64,000 bases of DNA from Homarus americanus (taxonomy: Eukaryota; Arthropoda; Malacostraca; Decapoda; Nephropidae), in NCBI RefSeq assembly GCF_018991925.1, contig NW_024727757.1, forward strand, positions 169,001 to 233,000, given 5' to 3'. Both the position numbers and the translations under genes were made by a program. Below the pieces are notes generated by a model. It saw only the letters and a program-made list of their open reading frames with translations. It made no database searches and was not told the DNA's origin. This document shows positions 37,976-48,698 of this stretch, one piece after another. Within the stretch, counting starts at the first letter, position 1; each line of letters starts with the position of its first letter.

Positions 37976-38213
37976 TTTTGGTTACTCAACTTTAAGTATC
38001 AAAGGTCAGTAATACTTTAAGTAACCAGACTCCCACCCTTATGTTTACTTAAGTACCAAAATGTCAATAAACATTTTTTTTTGTCGGTGGAAGTGTAAAC
38101 AATGAAGGTAAACAACATAGATCTGAACCCAAAGTACAGTTAATAATTGTTCTAACATCTCATTTGACTTTCCATTCTTGTGTACGTGTTCCCGCATGTG
38201 AAGGTTAGGTGGG

Positions 38214-38218
<5 letters not shown>

Positions 38219-38271
<53 letters not shown>

Positions 38272-38748
38272 ATTTGCTCCAATTTGCTTAATGTACATCA
38301 TATATCTTGTCACTTTCTGTAATGCACAACACGTCTTCTGAGCTCTGGTATTATCTCCAACCTGACGATGAACAGCCTATGTTGTAAGGTGCCGCTGTCG
38401 AGGTGGTGGTTGTGGCCTTTACATTACCTCGCTGGTACTGTGAGCTACGGCGCCAGGAGAGAGCCAGGGGAAGTTTGGAGTACAAAGATGCACTCAGTGG
38501 TGTAGTAGGTAGATAGGTAGGTAGGTAGGTCTCTCGTGTTCCTTAATGCATAATGTGTAAGTACGGGGAGGTGCTGGGTGTATTGGTGTGTACCGGGAAG
38601 GAACTGGGTGTACTACTGTATATTGGTGTGTACCGAGGAAGCTTGCTGTACAATATTAGTGAATGTTTTGGGTGTTTTTGGGTGATGAGGGTGTATAAGG
38701 GTGTGGTAGGGAGGGAGAGTGTGTGGGTGTATCAGATGGTAGGGTGGG

Positions 38749-38798
<50 letters not shown>
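38219..38798. other. Unique DNA bounded by GA and GT tracts
   Basis: (GA)n at 38219-38267, (GTAG)n at 38509-38532, GGTGTATTGGTGTGTACCGG-type degenerate repeats at 38560-38720, and (GT)n at 38749-38798. Confidence 0.75.
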
Positions 38799-38799
<1 letters not shown>

Positions 38800-39654
38800 C
38801 GCGTGACATCACCACCATGTAAGGAAAACGAACTGTGTACACACGGCCATGAGGTGCCCTCCTACCCTCCCTCCCTCCCACAAAACAGGAACCTAAGCCA
38901 CACACCCCACACCAAGCCAATACCAACCCTGATAATTCACGTCATAAGATTCATGTTACTAAGACTCCATATACCTGGCATCACCCCCTCACACACCGCC
39001 CAGAAACACTCATAAAGATCTCTTAATGAATGACTCTCAGACATGTTATTGTGATGAAAGGTGTGTCTACATTTTACCTCGACAGTTGTGTCTAAATACC
39101 GACAAATCCTGGGCGAAGTTTTGCTCCTTAGATTAAAGTTTTTTGTGGGGGGGTGGGGGGGTGGTGGGGGGGAGTTGCTTACATAAATAAAGTATCTGAT
39201 AAAAAAAATGTATAAAATGAGTGTAGTTACCACATAGGGCAAGCCTTACAGAGACGTTTAAAGTCGATCAATATTGACTTGTTTGGTGTGTTGGGGTTAG
39301 GTTAGATTTGGTTAGGTTAGGTTAGGTTCTCACGTGGGAGCGAGGTCTATATTTAATCATAGTAAAACACTGTTGGTCTTTCCTTTAACCAAATTGAAAT
39401 CCATCTCGTCAAGGGAATATATTGTGTACAGCCAAGGATACAAACATTATGTAATACGTGGTGTTCCTTCTTTAATCTTACCGCTCATAAAAAAAAACAC
39501 TAATTAAAGCTTTTCAGGTAAAATCAAGTCGTAATTATCCTTCACAGTATTTCAGTCGATTGGTGGTGGAAGTTATTTTTTTATTACAACCACTAATTAT
39601 ATTTTACTGGGATTTTTAGTCTACCAGTGAGGGTATTTTAAGTTTAGTTCGTGA
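38799..39654. other. Unique DNA with a short TTAGG block
   Basis: TTAGG-type block at 39297-39328 and a G-rich run at 39145-39173. No gene. Confidence 0.6.
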
Positions 39655-39765
39655 ATATTATTACTACTGTTCTTCTTATTATTATTACTACTGTTCTTCT
39701 TATTATTATTACTACTGTTCTTCTTATTATTATTACTACTGTTATTATTAATATTATTATTATTA
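39655..39765. repeat. TTATTATTACTACTGTTCTTC repeat, 21 bp
   Basis: About five near-perfect units starting near 39658. Confidence 0.93.
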
Positions 39766-40221
39766 TTAGTCGTAGTAGTAATTGTGGTAGTAATGGTAAA
39801 AATATTCATAATAACCATTGGAGGCGACAGTACACCCGATTGTGGTAGGGATTGTGGTAGGTGTGGTGGTGTCGGGAGGTGGTAGTGGTAGTAGTGATTG
39901 TGTCTAGTGGTAGTGGTACTGTGATATAACTGGTACAATGTAATGATTAAGGCTGTATGAATCGTATTTTAAAAATGAATGATGGTGCACCGGACAGTGA
40001 TATGGTATGATGGAGGTAATGGTGATGATAGTGGAAGTGGTTAGTGATGGTGGTTGTTGATGGTGGTTACAATAGGTTATCTCTTGTGGTTGGATGGTGG
40101 CGGTGGTGGTATAGTGTTGTCTTATTGCCTTATGTAGTGATGATGATGGTGTTGATGGTGGTGGTTATGATGATAGGGAGAATGATGAGATTTGAGATGA
40201 TTAGCAGTGATTAAAAATGGT
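39766..40221. other. GTGGTAGTGGT-type degenerate triplet region
   Basis: Low-complexity GGT/GAT/GTA triplets with unique segments. No gene. Confidence 0.65.
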
Positions 40222-40225
40222 GATG

Positions 40226-40272
<47 letters not shown>

Positions 40273-40316
40273 CGCCCACACACACACACACACACTTCGC
40301 CCACACACACACAAGC
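40222..40316. repeat. (CA)n with TTCGCC interruptions
   Basis: Three CA blocks separated by CTTCGCCC. Confidence 0.95.
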
Positions 40317-40537
40317 ATGAAGAAGTTCGGCCACGCCCACACACACGCCCACAAATACGCCCACACGTCTTCAAAAGCCCAGGTTGCCGCAGCTGGTGTG
40401 GTCCCCGCCCAGCGATTATCCCTTATCATGAGGTGATAAGAATCTTGGCTGGAGGCTGCGGTAGGGTGCGGCAGGTGTCAGTAGCTCCCGCAGGACAGCT
40501 AAAACTACCGCTAGATTTAGATTTTTATATTGATAAT

Positions 40538-40756
40538 GGGAGGCAAGCAGGTAAGCAAGCAGGTAAGCAAGCAGGTAGAATTTATTGTATAGTTTCCTTT
40601 ATTATTCCTACTACAGTCTACCTTGTTTGCTGGATTTATTCTCTAGAAAGCAAGCAAGCAAGTTAGCAGATAGGCAAGTAGGCAAGTAGACAGGCAAGCA
40701 AGTTAGCAGGTAAGCGAGTAAGCAAGCAGGTAAGCAAGCAAGCAAGCAAGCAGGCT
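40538..40756. repeat. AGCAGGTAAGCAAGC region
   Basis: GGCAAGCAGGTAAGCAAGC units at 40538-40575 and 40645-40756, split by about 70 bp of unique DNA. Confidence 0.88.
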
Positions 40757-40822
40757 TTATTCTCGTTTTCTCATCTTCTCCTGTTTATTGAACGTCTCCT
40801 CAGGCTAATGCAAGAGAGAAAG

Positions 40823-40854
40823 GTTAGGTTAGGTTAGGTTAGGTTAGGTTAGGT
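40823..40854. repeat. (TTAGG)6 block
   Basis: Six perfect pentamers. Confidence 0.96.
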
Positions 40855-41050
40855 GTTTTAAATGTTGTCTATTGTTAATGGATGACGGGACTTTTTTTGT
40901 TGTTTTTTTGTTTTTTCTTGTTTTATTCGATTACTTTTATTAATTTGTCTGATGTTGTTTAGTTGATTCACTTGGTATTAGTTGTTTTTAAGCATCGTTA
41001 AAGATTGGCTTTGTTTCGAGTCCTTAGACAATGCACATACCGGGGTTATG

Positions 41051-41243
41051 TTGCATGACTGATATATTGCATGACTGATATATTGCATGACTGATATATT
41101 ACATGACTGATATATTGCATGACTGATATATTGCATGACTGATATATTGCATGACTGATATATTGCATGACTGATATATTGCATGACTGATATATTGCAT
41201 GACTGATATATTGCATGACTGATATATTGCATGACTGATATAT
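41051..41243. repeat. 16-bp repeat TTGCATGACTGATATA, 12 copies
   Basis: Nearly perfect; one copy has TACATGAC. The minus-strand frame MQYISHAIYQSC cycles through the repeat and is not a gene. Confidence 0.97.
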
Positions 41244-41402
41244 CAATCTATATTATTTAATCCACCTCCAATTATTTTCTTAGACTGGTATAATTACTTT
41301 CGTTATTGCTTAATTGTTTATTGTTAAAATTAATCTTTGTTTTTATTAATTGTTTTATTATTTGCTTGATTTTAATGTCTCTTGTTTCGATTTGCTTTGG
41401 TT

Positions 41403-41449
41403 GGGTTACATTGGGTTGCGTTGGGTTAGATTAGGTTAGGTTAGGTTAG
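41403..41449. repeat. GGGTT/TTAGG short block
   Basis: TTGGGTT, TTGCG and TTAGG pentamers. Confidence 0.85.
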
Positions 41450-41520
41450 GGGTTTTATTTTCTCCAAAGCAATTTATTATCATCAATACAATCCACAACA
41501 CCAGGAACTTATATGTGTGA

Positions 41521-41606
<86 letters not shown>
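41521..41606. repeat. (TA)43 microsatellite
   Basis: Uninterrupted TA over 86 bases. Confidence 0.97.
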
Positions 41607-41609
<3 letters not shown>

Positions 41610-41699
41610 CCTGCCAGCTGTAAAGGCTTGGGAACTTGTGCTTTTCTTCCTAGTTATCAGCATATATCTGGATCACGCGCACCTACAGTGATTTACTTA

Positions 41700-41769
<70 letters not shown>

Positions 41770-41795
41770 GTGTGTGTGTGTGTGTGTGTGTGTGT
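41700..41795. repeat. Compound (TA)n(TG)n microsatellite
   Basis: TA at 41700-41766, then TG at 41769-41795. Confidence 0.97.
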
Positions 41796-42335
41796 ATACA
41801 TATTCAAATTTAAATATTCCTCATTCTAATTACTATATACCTACCCAACACCACCAATTACCACTGTACAGGTATAGGGTATAATTTAACCAACGATACC
41901 TTAGAAAATTATCTTAATAGTGAGTGTGGCGTATAATTTGGCGTATAATTGTCTCTGTGTGGCGAGATTCTGTCACGATAGCTGGCTTGTTGTGTGTTTA
42001 TGGGCGTCTGTACTGTGCCTTATTGAATAAGAGAAAACCTTAGATACAGGGACGTGTGTTAGAAAGAAAACTTGAAAATAAAACTGAGGGTAATGAATAA
42101 ATGGATAATTGATGGAGATAGAAATGTATAAATAAATGCAGTGTTAATGGAGAAAGGGATAATTGGGTGGAAATAGAAATGCGGAAATAAACAGGTAATG
42201 GAAAAATTAATAATTAATGGAAAGAGAAATGTATAAAATGTATAAATAGTGATAATGGAAAACTAACAGAATGTGTAAATAAAGAGTTGTATTGGAAAAA
42301 GGAATAAAGGAGTGGAAATAGAACTGAGGAAATGA
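41796..42335. other. Unique AT-rich DNA with diverged repeats
   Basis: AATGGAAAAATTAATAATTA / GGAAATAGAAATG segments recur from 42090 to 42335 as a decayed tandem repeat. No gene. Confidence 0.6.
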
Positions 42336-42990
42336 ATGTACCTAGACAGTACAGGTATACAAACAATGTACCTAGACAGTACAGGTATACAAACAATGTA
42401 CCTAGACAGTACAGGTATACAAACAATGTACCTAGACAGTACAGGTATACAAACAATGTACCTAGACAGTACAGGTATACAAACAATGTACCTAGACAGT
42501 ACAGGTATACAAACAATGTACCTAGACAGTACAGGTATACAAACAATGTACCTAGACAGTAGGTATACAAACAATGTACTAGACAGTACAGGTATACAAA
42601 CAATGTACCTAGACAGAACAGGTATACAAACAATGTACCTAGACAGTACAGGTATACAAACAATGTACCTAGACAGTACAGGTATACAAACAATGTACCT
42701 AGACAGTACAGGTATACAAACAATGTACCTAGACAGTACAGGTATACAAACAATGTACCTAGACAGTACAGGTATACAAACAATGTACCTAGACAGTACA
42801 GGTATACAAACAATGTACCTAGACAGTACAGGTATACAAACAATGTACCTAGACAGTACAGGTATACAAACAATGTACCTAGACAGTACAGGTATACAAA
42901 CAATGTACCTAGACAGTACAGGTATACAAACAATATTCCTTGACAGTACAGGTATACAAAAAATATTCCTTGACAGTGCAGATAAACTTA
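42336..42990. repeat. 30-bp satellite, about 21 copies
   Basis: The unit joins ATGTACCTAGACAGTACAGG and TATACAAACA. Most copies are identical; two indels lie near 42560-42580 and the last two copies are diverged (ATATTCCTTGACAG). Because 30 is divisible by 3, frames stay open on both strands (MYLDSTGIQT on plus; VYLYCLGTLF on minus). Confidence 0.97.
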
Positions 42991-43274
42991 TAGAAAAAAT
43001 TACCAATACGAATGAAAAAACCCCCCAGACATTTAAACAACACATCCACTAACTACCGGTACATCTCCTTGGGTTCAGAGCAAATTATTTACTTACTGAT
43101 TTCAATTAACTTTTAATCTGCCAAGAGCAATTAGTTCTGTACGATATATGAGGAGGGAAAAAAACTAACACAAACAAGGTACCGATCAATGAACTAATAC
43201 GTAGATCACACACACGGTATAATCAGGGTAATCACACAGCTGTCGTAGCTTGCCAGAGTCCCTTTAGTATCGGA
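42991..43274. other. Unique DNA
   Basis: Nothing recognised. Confidence 0.6.
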
Positions 43275-43520
43275 GTAGTGGGGAATGGAAGGGGGTGGGT
43301 TGGGCATGTGGGGGTAGAGGGTGGTGGGGGGTAGAGGGTGGTGGGGGTGATGAGAGTGGGTTGGGGTGGATAGTGGAGTGGCGATGGTGAGAGAGGGGTG
43401 TTGATGAGAGTGTGGGTGAGGGAGAGTGTGTAGGAGGGGAGGTGATGGGGAGAATGGGTGGGAGGCGACCCTGGAGGAGTGGTGGGTGGGACTGTTGGAG
43501 AGTGAGTGGGTGGGGATGGG
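43275..43520. repeat. G-rich GGTGGGGGTAGAGGGTG region
   Basis: Degenerate GTGGTGGGGG and GGGTGGGAG units. Confidence 0.8.
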
Positions 43521-44074
43521 GGGTTCTCTCTCTGACGTGTACCCCGACAATACATATATGATTTTTTTTTTTTTTCATTTAAATCTCTCTACCTGTAATA
43601 CCGAGAGACTATACCTGTGTTATATTGACCCATGATTACTACCTGTTAGCTGTGATTTGTAAGCGAGCTTTTAAACTCACTTCCAATAACCTGTAGTTTC
43701 GTTTGATTTTTTTTTTCATTTTTTTTTTTTTGCATTTTAATTCTGTCGAGTCATTAATGGTGGTGGAGTAAGATTTGTACACCTGATCTCGTATAGTCAC
43801 CATCACTAACCGCTATCACCAGTAACCACCACCACTAACCTCTGTCACCATCACCACTAACCACCACCATCTCTAACCACCACTAACCACCACCACCACT
43901 AACCACCCCTGGCTCGTAAGATAGTAAATGATGAGGCTCAGTGATGTTGTGCGAGTGGGATTTAGTCTCTTGGGAGCCTCTTGTAACTGTGTGTGTGTGT
44001 GTACAGATATTCCCTTTAGGTCTTGTTGTGTACTGTATCGTGTAATAATAACCTCGCCACTCCATTTCTTTTGA
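43521..44074. other. Unique DNA with CCACCACTAA repeats
   Basis: CACCACTAACC units at 43797-43910 and a short GT tract at 43988-44002. Confidence 0.7.
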
Positions 44075-44235
44075 GGACTGAAACCATCGCCCTTAAAACG
44101 TTAAAACACCATTCTCAAAAGGTTAAACCATCGTTCTCAAAAGATTAAACCATTGTCCCCAAAGCGTTAAAGCACCACCCTCAAAAGGTTAAGCCATCGT
44201 CCTAAAAAAAATATTAAACCATCGTCCTCAGAGGG
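44075..44235. repeat. TTAAACCATCGTCCTCAAAAGG repeat, about 7 copies
   Basis: A 23-24-bp diverged unit of the same family as 36741-36885. Confidence 0.85.
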
Positions 44236-44345
44236 TTTAGGTTAGGTAAGGATGATGTTTTAAGGTTGGTTAGGTTAGGTCCGGTTAGGTTAGGTCCGGT
44301 TAGGTTCGGTTAGGTTAGATTAGTTTTAGTTAGGTTAGGTTAGGA
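44236..44345. repeat. (TTAGG)n with TCCGG variants
   Basis: AGGTT and CGGTT pentamers, directly adjoining the previous repeat. Confidence 0.9.
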
Positions 44346-44918
44346 CGATGCTTTAAGGCTGCTCGTCGCTGTGGTCAAAGCTTCGCCCGCCTGAGCAAGT
44401 GGGTGGAAAAAGACGAATTATTTTTTATTTTTTGTACTGGAGCAGTTAATGAATTTGTGTTTTATTTATACAAGATTATCCCGTGTACACACCTGTGGAC
44501 ACCCGCCGTGATTAATCGTTTGGCCAGGTAGAGGTGAGGGAGAGGGAGGGAAGGAGAGGGAGAGAGGGGAAGGGGGGGGGGATGTTACGTAGGGGTGGGT
44601 ACCGCGGCTAGGTATAGGTGAGTGGGTTGTTGGGAATAGGATGGGCATGTGTTAGTGTAGGTGGATGGATGGTGAAGGATTGCCACGACTGGGAGAAGGA
44701 TAGAGGGGTTGAGGGAGATGTAGGGAGGGAAGGAGGGAGAGATGGTAGGAGGGAGAGATGGTAGGAGAGGGTGGGAGGAACAAGGAGGTGTGTGATGAGG
44801 ACTGGCAGGAGTTTGTGTTCCTGGTGAAAATTTTGGAAGAGAATGGTAAAACTGATGAAGGAAATGGTGATGGAAATAGTGAGAATGATGAAAATGGTGG
44901 AGATGGTGTGGACGGATG
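44346..44918. other. Mostly unique, purine-rich
   Basis: GGGA-rich runs at 44525-44580 and 44690-44770. The 201- and 183-residue minus-strand frames across 44585-45190 are low complexity and not called. Confidence 0.6.
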
Positions 44919-45106
44919 AAGTGAGAATGGTGTTGGTGGTACTGAGAATGGATGAGGATGGTGAAAATGGTGATAATAGTGAGAATGGTGTTGGTGGTAC
45001 TGAGAATGGATGAGGATGGTGAAAATGGTGATAATAGTGAGAATGGTGTTGGTGGTACTGAGAATGGATGAGGATGGTGAAAATGGTGATAATGGTGAGA
45101 ATGGTG
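44919..45106. repeat. 58-bp tandem repeat, about 3 copies
   Basis: TGAGAATGGATGAGGATGG recurs at 44943, 45001 and 45059, with internal GAGAATGGTGTTGGTGG. Confidence 0.93.
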
Positions 45107-45784
45107 TAAACAGATAACAGACATAGGTGGTACAGGGTTAATATGTACACTATAGCCAATGTTTACTGTACACCCAACATCAATATTCAAGTATAGAGAT
45201 AAAACATATATTATTTAATGTCTACTCTTCCCGTTTTCCTTAACATTCAGTACCATTTTCTTTTATATTATACTTGCCAGTTCTCAAGGGTACACTATGC
45301 TATCTAGGACTGTCTGCTTACCTGTTAGTAATCTATATTTGTATTGAATTAAGGCTTTTCTTGGTCACTAGTTATAATAAACATCTTGGTAACAGCTAAA
45401 CCTCAAACCTAAGATAAAACTTTAAACCTATCTTGATAAAATTTGTTTATTTGTGTTTTTTTTATAAATAACTTTGTTTGTCCTTCCTGTAGAGTCCAAA
45501 TAATTTAATTTCGGAGCTACATAGACACTTTCATGTGCATAAATCCTGACTGACTGACTGACTGATAAAACTATTGTATAAGCGAGGAGCACTGGGTGGG
45601 TACGTTGATGCCAGGTGTTATGATGTATAGTGCAATGTTAATCCTCGTATTGGTTACACACAAATAAATCAGTTTTGTTTTTAAAGTGTCACTGAATGTT
45701 ATAATAATTCTGTGTGATATTTTTAAAGTGAAATGTATTAAATGATATAAATCTTGATGCGGTTTGATCACTGTTTGGAAGACG
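45107..45784. other. Unique AT-rich DNA
   Basis: TGACTGAC microrepeat at 45546-45564. Nothing else recognised. Confidence 0.65.
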
Positions 45785-45862
45785 ATGAGAGACGGGAGGA
45801 GGGCAGGGGGGGAATGGGGGGGGGGAGGTGGCCAGGGGGGGTTAGTGGGCAGGGGGGGAGGG
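45785..45862. repeat. G-run cluster
   Basis: Several runs of seven to ten G separated by short spacers; strong G-quadruplex potential. Confidence 0.85.
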
Positions 45863-45966
45863 GTTAACATGCCCTCCAGCCCACACTTACGCAGCTGACG
45901 ACACTACTTAAGTCATCCGTGTTTATTCTGATGATGTAATGATTGATCTGTTGAGACGATAGTAGG

Positions 45967-46160
45967 GGTTGCGGTGGCCGAGTGGATCCATATCTCGTCT
46001 TTTGTCTTAGATTCAATGGTTCGCACCCAGCTAGCTAAAAATGAGTGTCTAATTTTATAGTTGGGGGTAGTGAAGGAGAATGAGTGCTTGCATCCACACT
46101 GTCCCTAACGAGGAGGGGGCATATCTATGGAGCTCATTTTCACAATCATTTTCACTTACA
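45967..46160 (+). mobile_element. tRNA-derived SINE (copy 2)
   Basis: Box A TGGCCGAGTGG at 45975-45985 and box B GGTTCGCACCC at 46018-46028 are close to the Pol III consensus. The body continues to CATCCACACTGTCCCTAACG at 46091-46110, which is shared with the 56.8-kb copy (CATCCACACCGCCCATAACG). The head resembles Leu/Ser-type tRNA, but the body makes it a SINE rather than a tRNA gene. Confidence 0.65.
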
Positions 46161-46544
46161 ACTTCATGATTTGCATTTACACAACAATCTGAAAAATCGA
46201 CCGAAATGTAAAAAAAAAAAAGTATTTACAATCTAACACCGATGATCGATAAGAAAGAAATGTGCTTGGATATTGTTTCAGTTGTTCAAATATTTATACT
46301 TTTAACTACAATAAATGCTCCTGACTCTCTCCCACCACCATACAGCTGACCCTGAGGAAAGTTCACAGTTAATAGCGAATGAGACGAGGGAGACAGACCA
46401 CGAAACACACACACACACACATGATCCGAACCTCCATCATGAATAAACAGCGAATCCAAACCCATACATTTAAGACACGAATCTGAATCCCAACCACAAA
46501 CAAAAAGGTAATCCAAACCTCTACACATCTGAGCCTTTTAACCA
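46161..46544. other. Unique DNA
   Basis: Short CA tract at 46407-46421. ATCCAAACC/ATCCGAACC segments at 46425-46520 foreshadow the next repeat. Confidence 0.6.
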
Positions 46545-46725
46545 CGCCCCAGACAGATGATCCAGAGCTTAACCACGGCCAAAAAAGTGATCCAGAGCTT
46601 AACCACAGCCTAAGCTGGTGATCCAGAGCTTAACCACGACTCAGACAGGTGAACCAAGTCTTAACCACGACCCAGACAGGTGATCAAGACCTAAACCACG
46701 GCCAAACAGGTGATCCAATCCTATG
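46545..46725. repeat. 31-bp repeat, about 6 copies
   Basis: GTGATCCAGAGCTTAACCAC with a following CAGACAG or CCAAA variant. Confidence 0.88.
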
Positions 46726-46879
46726 CAGCTTAGGAGGCGACTGATCCAAGAGTTAAGATAAGAACATAACAGGTGATCTAAACGAGCTTAGCAGTGTGAA
46801 GTGTTTGGTTATGTCACCCTCGGGAGTCATTCATTTCCTCGGAGAGATGGAGGATCACTTACCAGGAACACACAGCAAA

Positions 46880-47095
46880 TATGAGGTGGAGGAGGACGTG
46901 GTGAATGAGGGGGAGGAGGTGGGGAAGGAGGAGGAGGTGGTGAAGGAGGGGGAGAAGGTGGGGAAGGAGGGGTAGGAAGTGGAGGAGGAGAGGGAGAAGG
47001 AGGGGTAGGCAGAGAAGGAGGGAGAGACGAAGAAGGAGGAGGGGGTGGAGAGGAAGGAGAAGGAGGTAGAGGCCGAGGAGGAGGAGGAGGAGGTG
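46880..47095. repeat. GGAGGA/GGTGGAGGAGG purine array
   Basis: Low-complexity GGA/GAA triplets; the LLLLLPLL frame is an artefact. Confidence 0.9.
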
Positions 47096-47170
47096 GCCAG
47101 ACTTACTTACTTGTCGCGAAATATTTGGATATCGGATTACCATGCTAATGACCCCTGAGTGTTACCGGCT

Positions 47171-47459
47171 CACCTGATGATTGTGACGAGGTGTGGTGAT
47201 AGTGATGATGGTGGTGGTGATAATCTGATGACTGTGGTGAGGTGTTGTGATAATGGTGATGTTGATGGTGATAGTAATCTGATATCTGTGACGAGGTGTG
47301 GTAATAATAGTGATAATAATAATGTTTGTAATAATAAAACTTATAACAATGATGAAGATAATAATAATGATGATAATGATGATGATGAATTATTATTACA
47401 ATGATGATAAAGATATTTTGATCATTATGTTTATTGTTGTTGTTACTGTTGTTGTTGTT

Positions 47460-47490
<31 letters not shown>
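47171..47490. repeat. GTGATGATGGT, (GAT/AAT)n and (GTT)n region
   Basis: A 60-bp GACGAGGTGTGGTGATA duplication at 47175-47320, AAT/GAT triplets at 47310-47415, then GTT triplets at 47435-47490. Confidence 0.85.
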
Positions 47491-47550
47491 CAATGTCTTC
47501 TCCCAGCCAAGGATAATGACACATAATAATCAAATTCCTTAAAACCTCTT

Positions 47551-47805
47551 AACCAGGATATTTAACCATGATAGTAAGTTTGGTTAATATGATGTAACCA
47601 GGATATTTAACCATGATAGTAAGTTTGGTTAATATGATTTTACCAGGATATTTAACCATGATAGTAAGTTTGGTTAACATGATGTAACCAGGATATTTAA
47701 CCATGATAGTAAGTTTGGTTAATATGATGTTACCAGGATATTTAACCATGATAGTAAGTTTGGTTAACATGATGTAACCAGGATATTTAACCATGATATT
47801 ATTGA
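47551..47805. repeat. 45-bp tandem repeat, 6 copies
   Basis: ACCAGGATATTTAACCATGA followed by TAGTAAGTTTGGTTAA and TATGATGTA. Starts at 47551, 47596, 47641, 47686, 47731 and 47776. Copies are nearly identical. Confidence 0.96.
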
Positions 47806-48016
47806 GAAAATATGATATTTCTCCTTTTTTTTTCTTATCATGATTAGGAATATCCAGCAAATAGCACCTTAGTAAAACTGTCTTCTCACCTCTCCATCAG
47901 GTAGCAGCTCCTCCACACGTCCACTACAGACGCACTACCTGGCATAATTGATGAGTGGTGAGTGACCATAAGAACGCCACGCCGCCTGCTGGCCTCTCTC
48001 GTTGTTGACACCATCT

Positions 48017-48017
<1 letters not shown>

Positions 48018-48058
<41 letters not shown>

Positions 48059-48240
48059 TCACTCTCTACTTCCCTCCTTCCCTACTTTTCTCTCTTCTTC
48101 GCTCTGTTTCTATTCTTCCCAACTTTTTCCTTCCCTTCCTCTCTCTATCTCCCTCCTTCCCTCTCTAGTTCCCTCCTCTCTTCTTCCTTCCCTCCCTCTC
48201 TCTTCCCTCCCCTCCTTCCCTACTCCCTATTTCTCCTCAG
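48018..48240. repeat. (CT)n and CTTCCCTCC pyrimidine region
   Basis: CT tract to about 48055, then degenerate pyrimidine blocks. Confidence 0.88.
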
Positions 48241-48304
48241 TCCCTCAACTTCACCACCATCTCCTCCTTTTCCTCGCTGTCACGTGTATATAGCTGAACA
48301 CTAC

Positions 48305-48360
48305 ACTGAGCTTAGTAGTAATAGTAGTAGAAGTAATAGTAGTAGTAGTAGTAGTAATGT
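48305..48360. repeat. (TAG)n trinucleotide
   Basis: TAGTAG with AAG and AAT interruptions. Confidence 0.9.
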
Positions 48361-48415
48361 TCAATGTTCACTTAAGACGAAGCTTGTTCAATTCTCCCTG
48401 AACATTCCTTCTGTA

Positions 48416-48620
48416 TTCGGAAATATATTGATTATATTCCGGTATTTTTGGTATAATTCATGTTTATTCAGTATATTTATGTATGGTGTATTTCAGTATA
48501 TTGATTATATTTCTGTATTTTCGGTATACTTATGTATATTCGGTATTTTTAATTATATGGGGTGTAGTTAAGTATACTCGTGTTCTGTATATTAGGTATA
48601 TTGTTAAGGTATATTGGTTT
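48416..48620. repeat. Degenerate TATATTCGGTATATT repeat
   Basis: Diverged AT-rich units with a GTATATT or CGGTAT core. Confidence 0.7.
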
Positions 48621-48698
48621 TGACTTTATGAATATACAGTAATATTTAGAATATAAATTATAGTGTGCGAATTATCACTATTAGCCCAGTAAGGATAG

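Noticed and set aside
42214..43052. Open frames of 238-260 codons on both strands
   Set aside because: They come from the 30-bp satellite, whose unit is a multiple of three; no start context or unique domain.
45967..46035. Possible functional tRNA gene
   Set aside because: Box A and B are good, but I see no clean acceptor-stem pairing, and the downstream body is shared with another copy, so it is a SINE.
47551..47805. Possible CRISPR array (regular 45-bp repeats)
   Set aside because: The whole period is repeated without unique spacers, and the genome is eukaryotic; it is a simple tandem array.
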